A DNA stretch of 64,000 bases from Mugil cephalus (lineage: Eukaryota; Chordata; Actinopteri; Mugiliformes; Mugilidae): NCBI RefSeq assembly GCF_022458985.1, contig NC_061786.1, positions 16,622,974 to 16,686,973 of the forward strand. Reading direction: 5' to 3'. Under the pieces are notes generated by a model, which ran no database searches, was not told where the DNA came from, and was given only the letters and a program-made list of their open reading frames with translations. The first letter of the stretch is position 1. Every line of letters starts with the position of its first letter. Positions 1 through 9,796 of the stretch are shown piece after piece. The position numbers and the translations under genes were made by a program.

Positions 1-767
1 CTGCTTTAGGGTGGAATAAATAAAATATATTGCCCTGCAAGTACTTGTGTATGATGTGTAAAAAGATGCATCTGTTATTTAATAATTAATTAAAGTATTT
101 ACAGCAAAGCAAACCTTCTTTTATTTCCCTTCAATCAATACTATTGATTAAAAACTCCACAAAAATAACTCGAAATAAATGTTAAACACATGTATGAAGA
201 TATTTTTCTCCCGAGACATATTATCGTCATACACACTGAACTTGCATTTCACCAAACCAGAGCCTGTTATAAAGTCCGAGTTAACATCAAGTGCGCACCA
301 GCAGTCCTGGTCTGTATAAAACCTCTGGGACCCATGTTTGTGCTTGTATCGCGCCTTGCATCTTCTCTGAACTCGTCTGTTTGCTCTGGCTGTAACCGCT
401 CTGTTCATATGAACAATGATGGTTATTCCTTATCCCGCTCGAATCCAGTTACCTCGGCTAATGGCACTGCGAGTGGATGTGGTCGGCAGTCGATCAAATA
501 AAGGAAGCAATCAGCTGCCGGGGTCATGAACATATTTTTAGATCATGTCTAGTTTTAACAATCTTTCAAGGGCTTTTAGTCTCAATGTGGAATCATTTTT
601 GTGTATCGTACATCGACGAGCAATTTGAATTTATTCGGTGCTTGACCTAAGTACTAAATAATAAAATACTATGCAAGACATTAAGGAGCCTGTGCAGTGC
701 CGTAGTGTTTTTTTGGCCAAGTGTCATCCCCTGAGCACGTTTAAACTAACAAAATAAATTTATATAG
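1..767 (+). other. Intron or upstream part of the endophilin-B-like gene; no coding exon seen
   Basis: No segment here resembles the N-terminal amphipathic helix or first BAR helix of endophilin-B, so those exons (roughly the first 75 residues) must lie left of the window. The stretch is AT-rich and ends in the acceptor tatatag before 768. The short ORFs here resemble nothing recognised. Confidence 0.6.
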
Positions 768-3700
768 GAGCACGGTTAGAGGACCGGCTGTACGAGCAGC
801 TAGAGTGGAGTGTCCCACCCCGGCCTCGTACCAACGAGTTACTGGGAGACCAAATGATCCAGGCCGGGCTGGAAATAGGCTCCAACAGCCCCTATGGTGA
901 GTGTGCACTAATGTGGATTTTGTTGATTTTTTTCCATGAATATTTGCACAATTTTGACTTGCCGTCTTTTATTTGTACGTTTTGTTTTCAGGAACCGCAC
1001 TTGTGAAGTGTGGAGAGGCTCAGAGGCAGCTAGGCGAGGCCGAGAGGAAGTTCGTCCAGAGCACTAACATTCATTATCTCACTCCTCTGCGGAGCTTCAC
1101 CGAGGGGGAGTACAGAACCATGCAGGTAAAACACCCAGTCGTCTGCAGGACCGGGACATTAACCGCCTCCCTCGGGTGTGAGTTGTTTGTAACGTACTGT
1201 TAACGAGCCTGTTTGTCCGCAGAATGAGCGTAAGATGCTGGTGAATAAGCGTTTGGACTTGGACATAGCTAAAACCAGGCTGAGGAAAGCCCACGAGGCC
1301 GACAGAGAGGCCAGAGTGAGTAGCAATGCGTGTTCAGATCAAAAACAAAAATATGTAAAAATCTTCTCATTGCAACTTCCTGCTTTCTCTTTACATCAGA
1401 ATCTGAACGCAAACCCTCTGGATGTAGACTACGTGTCTCACGTCTCCTACATGTTCAGCTTCCTGCGTGTTAAGTGGCTAAAGGTCAGCAACATGAACAG
1501 TGATGCTGAACACAGACGAACTTGTTGTTTGGGCCTAGAATAAGTAATTTCTCCCCCTCTGTCTCTTTCCTCCCAACAGGCATGGGCTCAGGAAATCTCT
1601 CAGGTAAACGCATGTTCATGTTCTGTATCTCCGGAAAACTGTAGGCAGTTAAAAAATAATTATGGGTCTGTTATTAGCGTACAAATGGTTTTTGATTACC
1701 GCTTTCTATTGTCCACTGAGACTTGAGCCCTCCAGGCGTTTTGTGTGGGATTTTGTTTCTGCTTATAGGACATTTTTAAGAAACAAAGCCATTACTGTTA
1801 TTGTTGTGTGTGTGTTTGTGTTTGTGTAGGCAGAGATGGAGCTGAGGATTTGTCAGAGTCTTTTCGATCGGCAGTCAGAAATTACAAGAGAAGTTCTGCG
1901 AGGGATCAGCAACACTCACGTATGCACACACACACACGGTGAAAGATAGATTTATGTTTGCTTTGCAGTCTTGGGTATTTTTAAAGCTCAGCATGTTTGC
2001 TTTAGAGCCAGTTGTTCCATGCATCTTGTGTTATTTCTTTCTTTTTTTTTTTCGTCCCCAGGCCAACCACATGCGCAGTCTGACTGACTTCGTGGAGGCT
2101 CAGGCCTGTTATTTTGCTCAGTGCAACCAACATACTCAGGAGCTTCAGAAACAGCTGGCCAGGTCGGTATGGTCTCGTCCACACGTTTTATGGAGCTAAT
2201 TTTTTCATGCCTGTCAGTGTAGCTAATTTATCTGAAATGATAAAACCGCAAGGCTACAAATAATCCTCTGTAGTGAACAGTGTATTTAAAACTTGGATGT
2301 TGTTACAGCTTCCTAGTCCATAGAAAGTTAGAAAGACTATCTGATAAATGCAATGTTGAAAAAATTGTCCACCAGGCCTGGTTTTAATGTGTTACTGTTG
2401 AAAATGTGCCTTTTTTTCAATAGGATACCTTTGACTGATCCTTCACTGAGTAATAGTGATGTTCGATACCACCAGTTTCCTTTCTGATCGGATACTGAGT
2501 AAAATTCAGGCTGATATCGGCGATACCGATTCGATACTGATACTTTGTGTAAATACACCCTAATGTGTCTGGTGAAAAAAGTAGTGTATTTCAGATCATA
2601 ACTTCATAAAGAATACAAGACATCAGAGTAATTTGTTTATTTTAAACTTGGAAGGATACTGAGGTAGCAGCCTCATTTACTATATAGCTAATACAACAAC
2701 AGAAAAACCAAAGAGAGGACACAATCATACACAATGTGAAAATGGTGTTTCAACCACTAAAAAAAAAGAATAAGTAAAATAATAACACAATTTTTCAATC
2801 AATAAATGGTTTTTGGGAACATTAGAGCATACAAACCTGGTATCGAAAGTATCGATATTTAGTATCGATCCGCACATCACTACTGAGTAAGGCTCATTGA
2901 GACCTGTCTTGTAAAACTGAAGGCCAAATGCTAATCCAAAATATACTCTACGTCGTACAACATGGGATCAGTGTCTTCATGCTTTTTATTTGAAGTCGTA
3001 ACTCATTTGGTAAAAAGATGATGTATTTGTGGGAGAGACTCGGGACATCTGGCCTCGCAAACAAAACAAGACTATTGAGAATATTTTATGATTTTTACAG
3101 GAATGATTTAAATTTTTATGATTTTGTTTCCCCTCGCAGCATTCCAGCGGTCCTCTGCTCCAATAACTGGCAGTCGGCAATTAATAATGCTGTTAATCAA
3201 CCGTCAACCAGCAGCCATGTCGCTAACGAGCCCGTCGAGTTAAATCAGGTCACTCCGATGCCCGTGGTCGTCCACCAGCTTCCAGACTTCGACCAAGACT
3301 CGTGGACTGTAAATCAGCCGCCAGGGACTAAAGGGAACACAACAGATTCCTCTTTAACTGCACTGCCAACCGAGCAGACAAATAACAACAATAATAACAA
3401 CAGTCAGGGAGCCACCGACCGTTCGGAAATCCCCAGCCAGTCATCTGCCAATCAAGCGTCTGATCGTGTTTGTACATCAGACCTGATAGATGATATCCAA
3501 GCCCCCAGTGGAACAAGTGACACTGCTCCAGTAGCCAACGGTGCACGCAGTGTAACGACATCATCACCTCCCCTACATTCACAGCCAAATTCAACCTCAG
3601 CTGAGTCTCATCCCTCGGCTACACTACCTGTTGACACCGCGTCAGCCAACGGTGTCAATGCCGAGCTCCAAACCACGAATGAAACTAGCGAGCGGCCCGT

Positions 3701-3776
3701 GATTAACGGAGAAGATGTCCAGGATTCTCCATCGAGTGGTCAGGATGTGACTTCAGCTGACGTAGACGAGAGCTAA
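768..3776 (+). CDS. Endophilin-B (SH3GLB-type) BAR-domain protein, 5' partial, lacking the SH3 domain
   Basis: Endophilin-B proteins bind and bend membranes through an N-BAR dimer and act in mitochondrial, autophagic and endosomal membrane remodelling. Eight coding exons are visible: 768-896, 992-1125, 1223-1315, 1400-1483, 1580-1603, 1830-1919, 2062-2162 and 3140-3776. All have GT-AG borders and compatible phases. The peptide follows SH3GLB1 closely: LEDRLYEQLEWSVPPRP, ALVKCGEAQRQLGEAE, NERKMLVNKRLDLDIAKTRL, FDRQSEITREVLRGIS and DFVEAQACYFAQCNQ. It is nearer SH3GLB1 than SH3GLB2 (KCGE, NKRLDLD, DFVEAQ). The usual C-terminal SH3 domain is absent: the last exon encodes about 211 low-complexity residues and a TAA stop. 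The N-terminus lies outside the window. The family call is firm; orthology within the family is not settled. Confidence 0.9.
1400..1603 (+). CDS. Two in-frame insert exons of the endophilin-B BAR domain (28 and 8 residues)
   Basis: Exon 1400-1483 (84 bp, beginning NLNANPLDVDYVSHVSYMF) and micro-exon 1580-1603 (24 bp, AWAQEISQ) are phase 0 on both sides. They lie between KAHEADREAR and AEMELRICQ, where the ubiquitous SH3GLB1 form joins directly. Known endophilin-B genes carry alternatively used, tissue-specific exons at this same place. These are therefore probably cassette exons that alter the BAR domain, although the sequence alone cannot show whether they are skipped. Confidence 0.7.
2454..2882. 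mobile_element. Non-autonomous hAT-like element with perfect 8-bp target duplication
   Basis: The 429-bp element begins TAGTGATGTTCGATAC and ends with the inverse of TAGTGATGTGCGGATC. It is flanked by CTGAGTAA at 2446-2453 and 2883-2890, a perfect 8-bp target-site duplication typical of hAT transposons. The interior is AT-rich, with no transposase ORF and repeated tatcgat motifs. It sits in the last intron of the endophilin-B-like gene. Confidence 0.85.
3140..3776 (+). CDS. Terminal exon encoding a Ser/Thr/Asn-rich tail in place of SH3
   Basis: The acceptor cccctcgcag at 3130-3139 joins the preceding AG to make a Ser codon, giving LQKQLA-S-IPAVLCSNNWQS. This resembles the start of the SH3GLB1 linker (GSFPSNYLSNNNQ). 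The ORF then runs 211 residues rich in Ser, Thr, Asn, Pro and acidic residues, with a run of seven Asn, and ends DVQDSPSSGQDVTSADVDES before TAA at 3774-3776. There is no ALYDY or other SH3 motif in the exon or in the following 6 kb. An ATG at 3018 opens the same frame upstream but lies in the intron. Confidence 0.85.
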
Positions 3777-5560
3777 CTGCCGTTTTGAACCCAAGAATGC
3801 GGGCTGTGTTAGAGAGCCATACACACGGCTTTAATTAATCCCATAGTGAAGATAATGTGAAGTGGTCGTAAAAGTGCTTATTTTTCTAAACATGATCTAG
3901 TGCCACAATGATTTTAGCCTTTAGTCATACTCATTCGTTATTCACGTAGTGGGGCAATGATGGCTGTTCATTACCAGTCCCCATTTGTGGCAGAAGATTT
4001 AACATTTGCATTGTGTGTAAACTTTCTGGCTTCAGGCCGGGGAGGTTGGCTGACTGTTTCTTTTCAGTCTGTGTCTCTGAAGCAATATCTTTTTTATTTC
4101 ACACAGAGCTAATAATTGTGCCAAGTATGTGTGTATCTGTTGGTGTGAATACATGGATTTATGTGTCTCCGATAGGTCTTTACTTCCAACGGGGAATCGG
4201 TTAGGATCTCGTTTATAGCCAAATTTTGTGGGATCTGAAGAAGAAGCATGATGACATTAAAACATACGGAAGAGTATTAAGGCCATCCATGAGAAAGCAA
4301 TCAGAGGAGTTTTGTTTTGTTTTTTCATCATGCACTTTGAGAAAAAAGTTGATATTTTTCTCAAAATATCGAGTGCATTTTCAAAATTTCAACTTTTTTA
4401 AAAGAATAATAAAATTTTTTCTTCTCATGGATGGCCCTAAAACTCTTCTGTAAAAAAATAAAATTAGCGGAGGTAGATTTTTTTTTCAACATGCACTTTG
4501 AGAAAACAAGACCAAATTTCGAGAAAAACGTCAAAATACAAACATTTTTAATTCTTAATATTAACTATTAATTAAGCCTTAATGTTCTTCCACAGAGTAT
4601 CGGCAGTACCATACGCATGCCGTACTGCTGGTTTGAAGGTCAACGTTATTACAATGTATTTTGACTATTTTCTCGAAATTTCGTCTTTTTTTTCTCAAAA
4701 GTTTTACATTTTCTCTCGAAAGTACATGATAAAAAAAATCTACCTCCTCTTTTTTTTCTTATGGATCGCCATAATTCTCTTCCGTAAAAACAAAAAGCAA
4801 AATAGAGAAGAAGTTTGTTACATGTACAAAGAAGCAAATTTTCTGATTTCAGGTGAAGTAAATTGTTTTGTGTTAATGTGCGCAATCGAGAACCAAACCG
4901 GTTCTCTGTCTAGGTCTAAAAGCTCTATCCATGTCTGTCGGTGACCCTTGTGCACTCGTGTTTACAGTTCTGTGACACCTTTGAAAAGACGTGTATGTAT
5001 ATCTATGTATGTAAGTAAGTATACTTAAGTGACTTCAAGGTGAGATCATTTTCCATGTGAAACACATCGTCACAGCTGTTTACGTGTGTGTGTGTGTGTG
5101 TTGGGGAGCCCGTAGAGGTGACAGCGAGCCAAGTTGAACGGGACCTTTATGCTTCTTCATACGCACTCAGGGTGTTTCCTCAAATCACGTACTCATTTTT
5201 CACCCCCTTATAGCCCCCATTTAGTGAAATGGGTAGAAGTTTCCATGTCCAGATGTTGTTCATTTTCTTCACGTGGGCAGACCTGCTCTACTGTGATGTG
5301 TGTCCACTCTGGGGACGATGGATGTAAAACACATACACGTTAATGTAGTACTGGCCATACTGATGTAATCAGTCACCAGCTCAATGCTTTCATCGTAAAG
5401 ATGTGTGTGTGTAATTGCTGCCAGTTTTAAAACTGCGCATACATTATACAGTCATGATTCACTCACGTGTTGTTGAGCTGATGTCAGCGCGAGGTTTTAG
5501 CTTTCGCTTGCTTCGTGTGAAGATGTGGAAATAAACATGCCAACAGTGATGTCACTACGA
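3777..5560 (+). other. Probable 3' UTR and downstream region of the endophilin-B-like gene
   Basis: No coding exon follows the stop at 3774-3776. An AATAAA at 5530-5535 is a plausible poly(A) signal. Earlier AATAAA matches near 4407 and 4458 lie in or beside the inserted hairpin element. A (TG)n tract lies near 5083-5101. The true 3' end needs transcript data. Confidence 0.45.
4265..4786. mobile_element. Composite inverted-repeat (MITE-like) element in the probable 3' UTR
   Basis: The outer ends TACGGAAGAG and CTCTTCCGTA are inverted repeats flanked by AAAACA at 4259-4264 and 4787-4792, a likely 6-bp target duplication. Inside there are two further inverted pairs. TATTAAGGCCATCCATGAG near 4275-4293 pairs with CTCATGGATGGCCCTAAAA near 4425-4443. 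The stretch about 4468-4540 (GGAGGTAGATTTTTTT then the ACTTT.GAGAAAA.TTTCGAG pattern) pairs with its inverse at about 4660-4750. No protein is encoded. A transcript crossing it would form long hairpins. Confidence 0.75.
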
Positions 5561-6442
5561 ATCAAGCATGGATTCTATCTTTGTTCTCCAATTGAAGTGT
5601 TTCTGTCGCGTTCTTGTTAAAACTTCTCGCTGTCATTCTCTTATTTATTTTCCTGTATCAGCCAAACCTCCAGATTTTGTTTCACAGACAAAAATTATTT
5701 CCAGGTTGCGGTCTTGATCAGGGCTCCCAGGCCGAGTGATGTTTGACATCTCTAAAGTAAACATCATGAGCCTGCGGTTCGGCCCGACTTGCTTCACTAA
5801 TATTAATTGCATTAATCACATAAAACAGTAATGAGGCCTGGTTGTGTATGACACAAACCGCTGCCTTCCAGCACAGACGCACACTCACACTGAAATACTA
5901 ATCCAAAAACACTGGCAAAAGTGTGTTTCAGTTCTCAAGATTGGATTGATTAAGAGCAGATTATGTGGCATCGATCACACAGAGAGACCTGCAGGTTCAA
6001 TAACACCACAAACACCTCAATATCAGCTCTGCATGTTTTTTGGAGGGGTGGGGGTGCAGCCACCGCTGAAAGACGAATTAAAGAGTGTTTGGTTCCTGCA
6101 CTTTTTCCTATGACTCATCAAACCAGAATAGAAATAACTAAATCTGTCCCTAGTTGCTCACCAATGCTCTTCCTCTACACTGATACAAGTCCCTGTCACA
6201 TTTCCAGAGTATTTTAATATTTCCGGTACGCACTCTGTCTGTCATCAGATATCACCGCCCTCTTGTCTTCACATGATTGATACAGGAAGGCATATGAGAA
6301 CGTTATGGAAGCAGATACAGGAAATGGGATGTTTGATTTATTTTGGGTTTATTCCTTTACTCTAGTCAAGGGCCACAGATGGATGATGTTTTTTTTTTTG
6401 TATAATTGTCAACCTACTAAAATTATGACGTCACGTCATTGC
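5561..6442. other. Intergenic, nothing recognised
   Basis: There is no coding exon or RNA gene. Only short unsupported ORFs are present. A perfect CRE-type palindrome TGACGTCA lies at 6426-6433, followed directly by CGTCA. It is the only regulatory-looking motif noticed and is far from any start site. Confidence 0.4.
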
Positions 6443-7397
6443 TAATGTTATAGTCTGTTCACTATTATCAGTCTCGTATTAAAATACTAACATTTACTAA
6501 TTAGAAGGCAAGTGTGGCTTCATGCAACTGGATAGTCAACAATCAATGAGAGCCATTTCCTTGTAAACAGATTGAACTTCACGGTGCTCAGATGTCCTAC
6601 ATGATCAAGTTGCTGTTACTCTTCTGTCAACCACTGTACAAAGCCCACAAGAAACAATGTGATTAGCCCGGTAGATCTTTGCAGCATAATCAGTTTACAT
6701 ATTCTTGAAAAAGAGCCTTTGCCAAGTCTAAGAAAACAAAATCAGTTAATTATATCTGTATTCAACACACTTTTGATTTGATTGACCTGACAAAACTAAA
6801 TTGTGAAAGACAGAAGAATCCAGAGATACAGAAAACCTTCATCAAACCGTCATCTGCATAAAATATAATTTAAAAAAGAAAGTGGGCCAAACACAAAACT
6901 TTGTGGGACTCCAATAACGAAAGAATGCTAATTTGACATCATGTTATAGTCTGTTTGCTATTATCAGGCTTGTGTATTAAAATACTAACATGTCTTAATT
7001 AGTAAGGAGGTGTGACTTCCTACAATCAGTGAGAGCCATTTTATTGTAAACAGATTTAACTTCACGGTGCTCAGATGACCTATGTGACCAAGCTGCTGTT
7101 ACTCTTCTGTCAACCACCGTACAAAGCCTGCAAAAAAACACTGTGATTAGCCCAGTAGATCTTTGCCAGCGCATAAACAAAATTCCTGATTAGGAGCCTT
7201 TGCCAAAATCTGTTTAATTATATTCTCAGTTCAACACACTTTTGATGTGAGAGAGCTGACAAGCAAAAATATGTCAGAATGATTCAGAGGTGGAGAAAAC
7301 CTTGTCATCTACGTAAAACTTTTTTTTAAAAAAAAAGAAAGTGGGCCAAACACAGAACTTTGAGGTACCCCAATAATGAAAGAATGCTAATTTGCAC
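6443..7397. repeat. Diverged tandem duplication, two units of about 460-495 bp
   Basis: Unit 1 runs from about 6443 to 6937 and unit 2 from about 6940 to 7397. Each starts ATGTTATAGTCTGTT and contains in order TATTAAAATACTAACAT, TTCACGGTGCTCAGATG, TGTTACTCTTCTGTCAACCA, GTGATTAGCCC.GTAGATCTTTG, AGTGGGCCAAACACA and AAAGAATGCTAATTTG. Unit 2 has several small deletions. Neither unit encodes a protein. Confidence 0.85.
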
Positions 7398-9600
7398 TTT
7401 ATGTCAACACAATCAATTCTCTACCTGGAAGTTAATAATAAAACTTAAACAATGCTGGATCAGATAACACAAAAACACATAAAGCAATATTCAGTCACGC
7501 TCACGATCCAACAAAATATCCGTTACCCCTGTAAAACTTTCATCTCGCTGAAATGTTTTAGTTCAGCATAATAATAGACTGATGCACTCATTTTAACATG
7601 ATTTGTCATTATTATGAGGCTGTTCTATTCTTACAATGACTCTTTTGTTTCACAGTATGTTGTGTTTTACTAGTATCTCCATAGTTTCCCCTCCTCCTCC
7701 CCATCCTACATATTAGGCACAAAAGCGGATACACCCAAGAATACCACATAAACTGACTTGACTGACTTTTATTTATTTTTTGTTGTTTGTGTTACTCTGC
7801 GGTTTGTTCATCAGTGAGGTCCTGTCGCTGTTTTACATCTAGCTAATGTACGTTCTGCTGACAACTCCCATTGTCCATTTTCCGTGGTATCCCTGGGTTT
7901 GCTCGGATCTGTTTTTCTTGTAATTCCCTCTGGTCTGGGTAAAAGTAGAGCAAGGAATACGCTTTTTCAAATCCCCTCACTGTCAGCTGGGAGTGTTTTG
8001 CGTGACAGCTGAACTGTAGGTGTGGTGTGCAGGTGGGAGGCTGTAAACGGCGTCTGGTCATCTGATGGCCCAAAATAAGAGATGACATTTGGGAGTGCAA
8101 ATGCCTCAGATGAGACCAGTAAGGATAAGACGAGATCAAAGATTCAAGCTCTAAGTGTGTCGCTTTTCCGATTGGATCCTAAACAATTGTGTTTTACACG
8201 GAGGAAAGGAAAAATCAGACGGTTTCTCCCTGACCTTCCACACCTTTCCCCTCAACAACAATCCACGTCTCTGTCCCTACCTTCCTGCAGGTCCTCTACT
8301 TTCCTGAGATAAATCTGCCAGCTTCACGCCAATTAGTCCCGCTGCTACAATTCTAGCCTGCCGGACGGAGACGATCAAACTGCAGCGACCAGGAGACATG
8401 CTGACAACTGCAGTTCATGCTCAGTCTGGAGGGCTGCAGGGAGAAAGGTCAGGGCTTTTCCTTTTACCTTGACATGTCCTACTTCTGCTGCTTAACCCCA
8501 ACACCTGTTGACATTAACCCCTGTGTATAAGAATAAAGACAGTTGTTATTGCTAAGAATGAATTATCTTCGTACTCATGGATTGTACTTTAAACAATCAT
8601 ACATCGAAAGCTAATTTTAAATAAATTCTGAGAGATGAAAACATAGCTACTCGTTGCAAACTTAAAATATAATCCAGGGCAGTGTTGGAATATTTTAAGT
8701 TGAATGATGCATGGCCCAGGGAGTGACCCTGACGCATCAGTGAAATTTAAAGAGGCTGAGAAAAGTATAGAGAGTTTCCCATGAAAGCAACCAAAAATGG
8801 GCAGAAGAGAATTATGAAATGAAAATGTAGAGAAGCTCACTAAATAAAAATAATTAAAAAGCAACAAAGCAGAGACAGTCAATCTTTTTAAAATGTGTGC
8901 CTCCATTTACTTGATTTATTTTATACTATATTTGATGGTTGCTTTTTAATTATATCATTTTGTCATCAGGTCACATTGGCTTTATCGCAGCCAACAATTT
9001 ACAGTTTTACTTTGTTGTTTAAGTCATAAAATACATCTTAAATTGGTGTATAAATTATACTTTATTTTCAAGTCACTAAAGCAGTTTTTCCTACCTTCTT
9101 CTTTGACTTTTTATACATTGTTTCAAATATCTTATTCATCAGTGTTTATAACATTTAGCATGAAACCCACTTTTCACCCAGAATGGATCCTGAACCAACA
9201 AGTATTTACTGTTGTATAGAAAGAACTATAGATTTTAGTATGGATTTGCAATTATGTGAAATGTCATTAAGTCTGCAAACTGACTCAATAATGGCACACA
9301 GTGTAGCAGGAAATGTATAAAAACATCATTCCACACAGCGTTCATTCGAGCAAAGTCCTTATAAGATGCTAAAACATTCATGGGGTCATCTTTATTTTCA
9401 TCTTTTGCCTCATTACTTTTTCTCTCCCTGCATGCACCTCCTGTTCACCCCAGAACCTCCCTCTGCTCCCGTAACTCTCCTTCTCCTCTACCCATAATGA
9501 TCGAATTTCCCCAGTCACTTTAGCAGTTTGACACATTACCTCCCTGGAAGCATTACTCACACAGCACCCCAAGCTCTGCCCTCGATCCTCCTCGACTCAA
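7398..9600. other. Intergenic, no gene recognised
   Basis: About 2.2 kb, mostly AT-rich. Small ORFs on both strands show no recognisable domain and no plausible splice context. The last 250 bases before the PTX3-like gene turn pyrimidine-rich. Confidence 0.45.
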
Positions 9601-9635
9601 CCTCCCCCCCTCCTTCTCCTTCCACTCTTGCTGAG

Positions 9636-9643
9636 TTTATAAG
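9636..9643 (+). promoter_or_regulatory. TATA box of the PTX3-like gene
   Basis: TTTATAAG lies about 155 bp upstream of the signal-peptide ATG at 9797, implying a start site near 9665-9675. A one-mismatch kappaB-like site (GGGAAATTCG on the minus strand, 9502-9511) lies about 130 bp further upstream. That would fit an inducible immune gene but is weak evidence. Confidence 0.5.
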
Positions 9644-9796
9644 TCAGCACCCGCAACAGCTGGCTCAGTGAGTGGAGCTTTACATGAAGCGAGTAGGGGG
9701 GTTGTTGAGGTGGAGTGTGTATCAGCAAGTAAACATCTGATATTTCAAGAACTTAAACCCCAGAAATATCTCAGGGAACGCCGTCAAAGCTCCATC

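Noticed and set aside
3018..3139. Upstream in-frame ATG extending the endophilin-B last exon
   Set aside because: The segment is intronic: it precedes a good acceptor and has no similarity, whereas splicing from 2162 gives the conserved LQKQLAS linker.
6443..7397. Repeat array considered as CRISPR or satellite
   Set aside because: Only two long diverged units, with no short spaced repeats.
9668..9796. N-terminal extension of the PTX3-like protein from an earlier ATG
   Set aside because: It would bury the hydrophobic leader 43 residues inside; PTX3 starts with its signal peptide.
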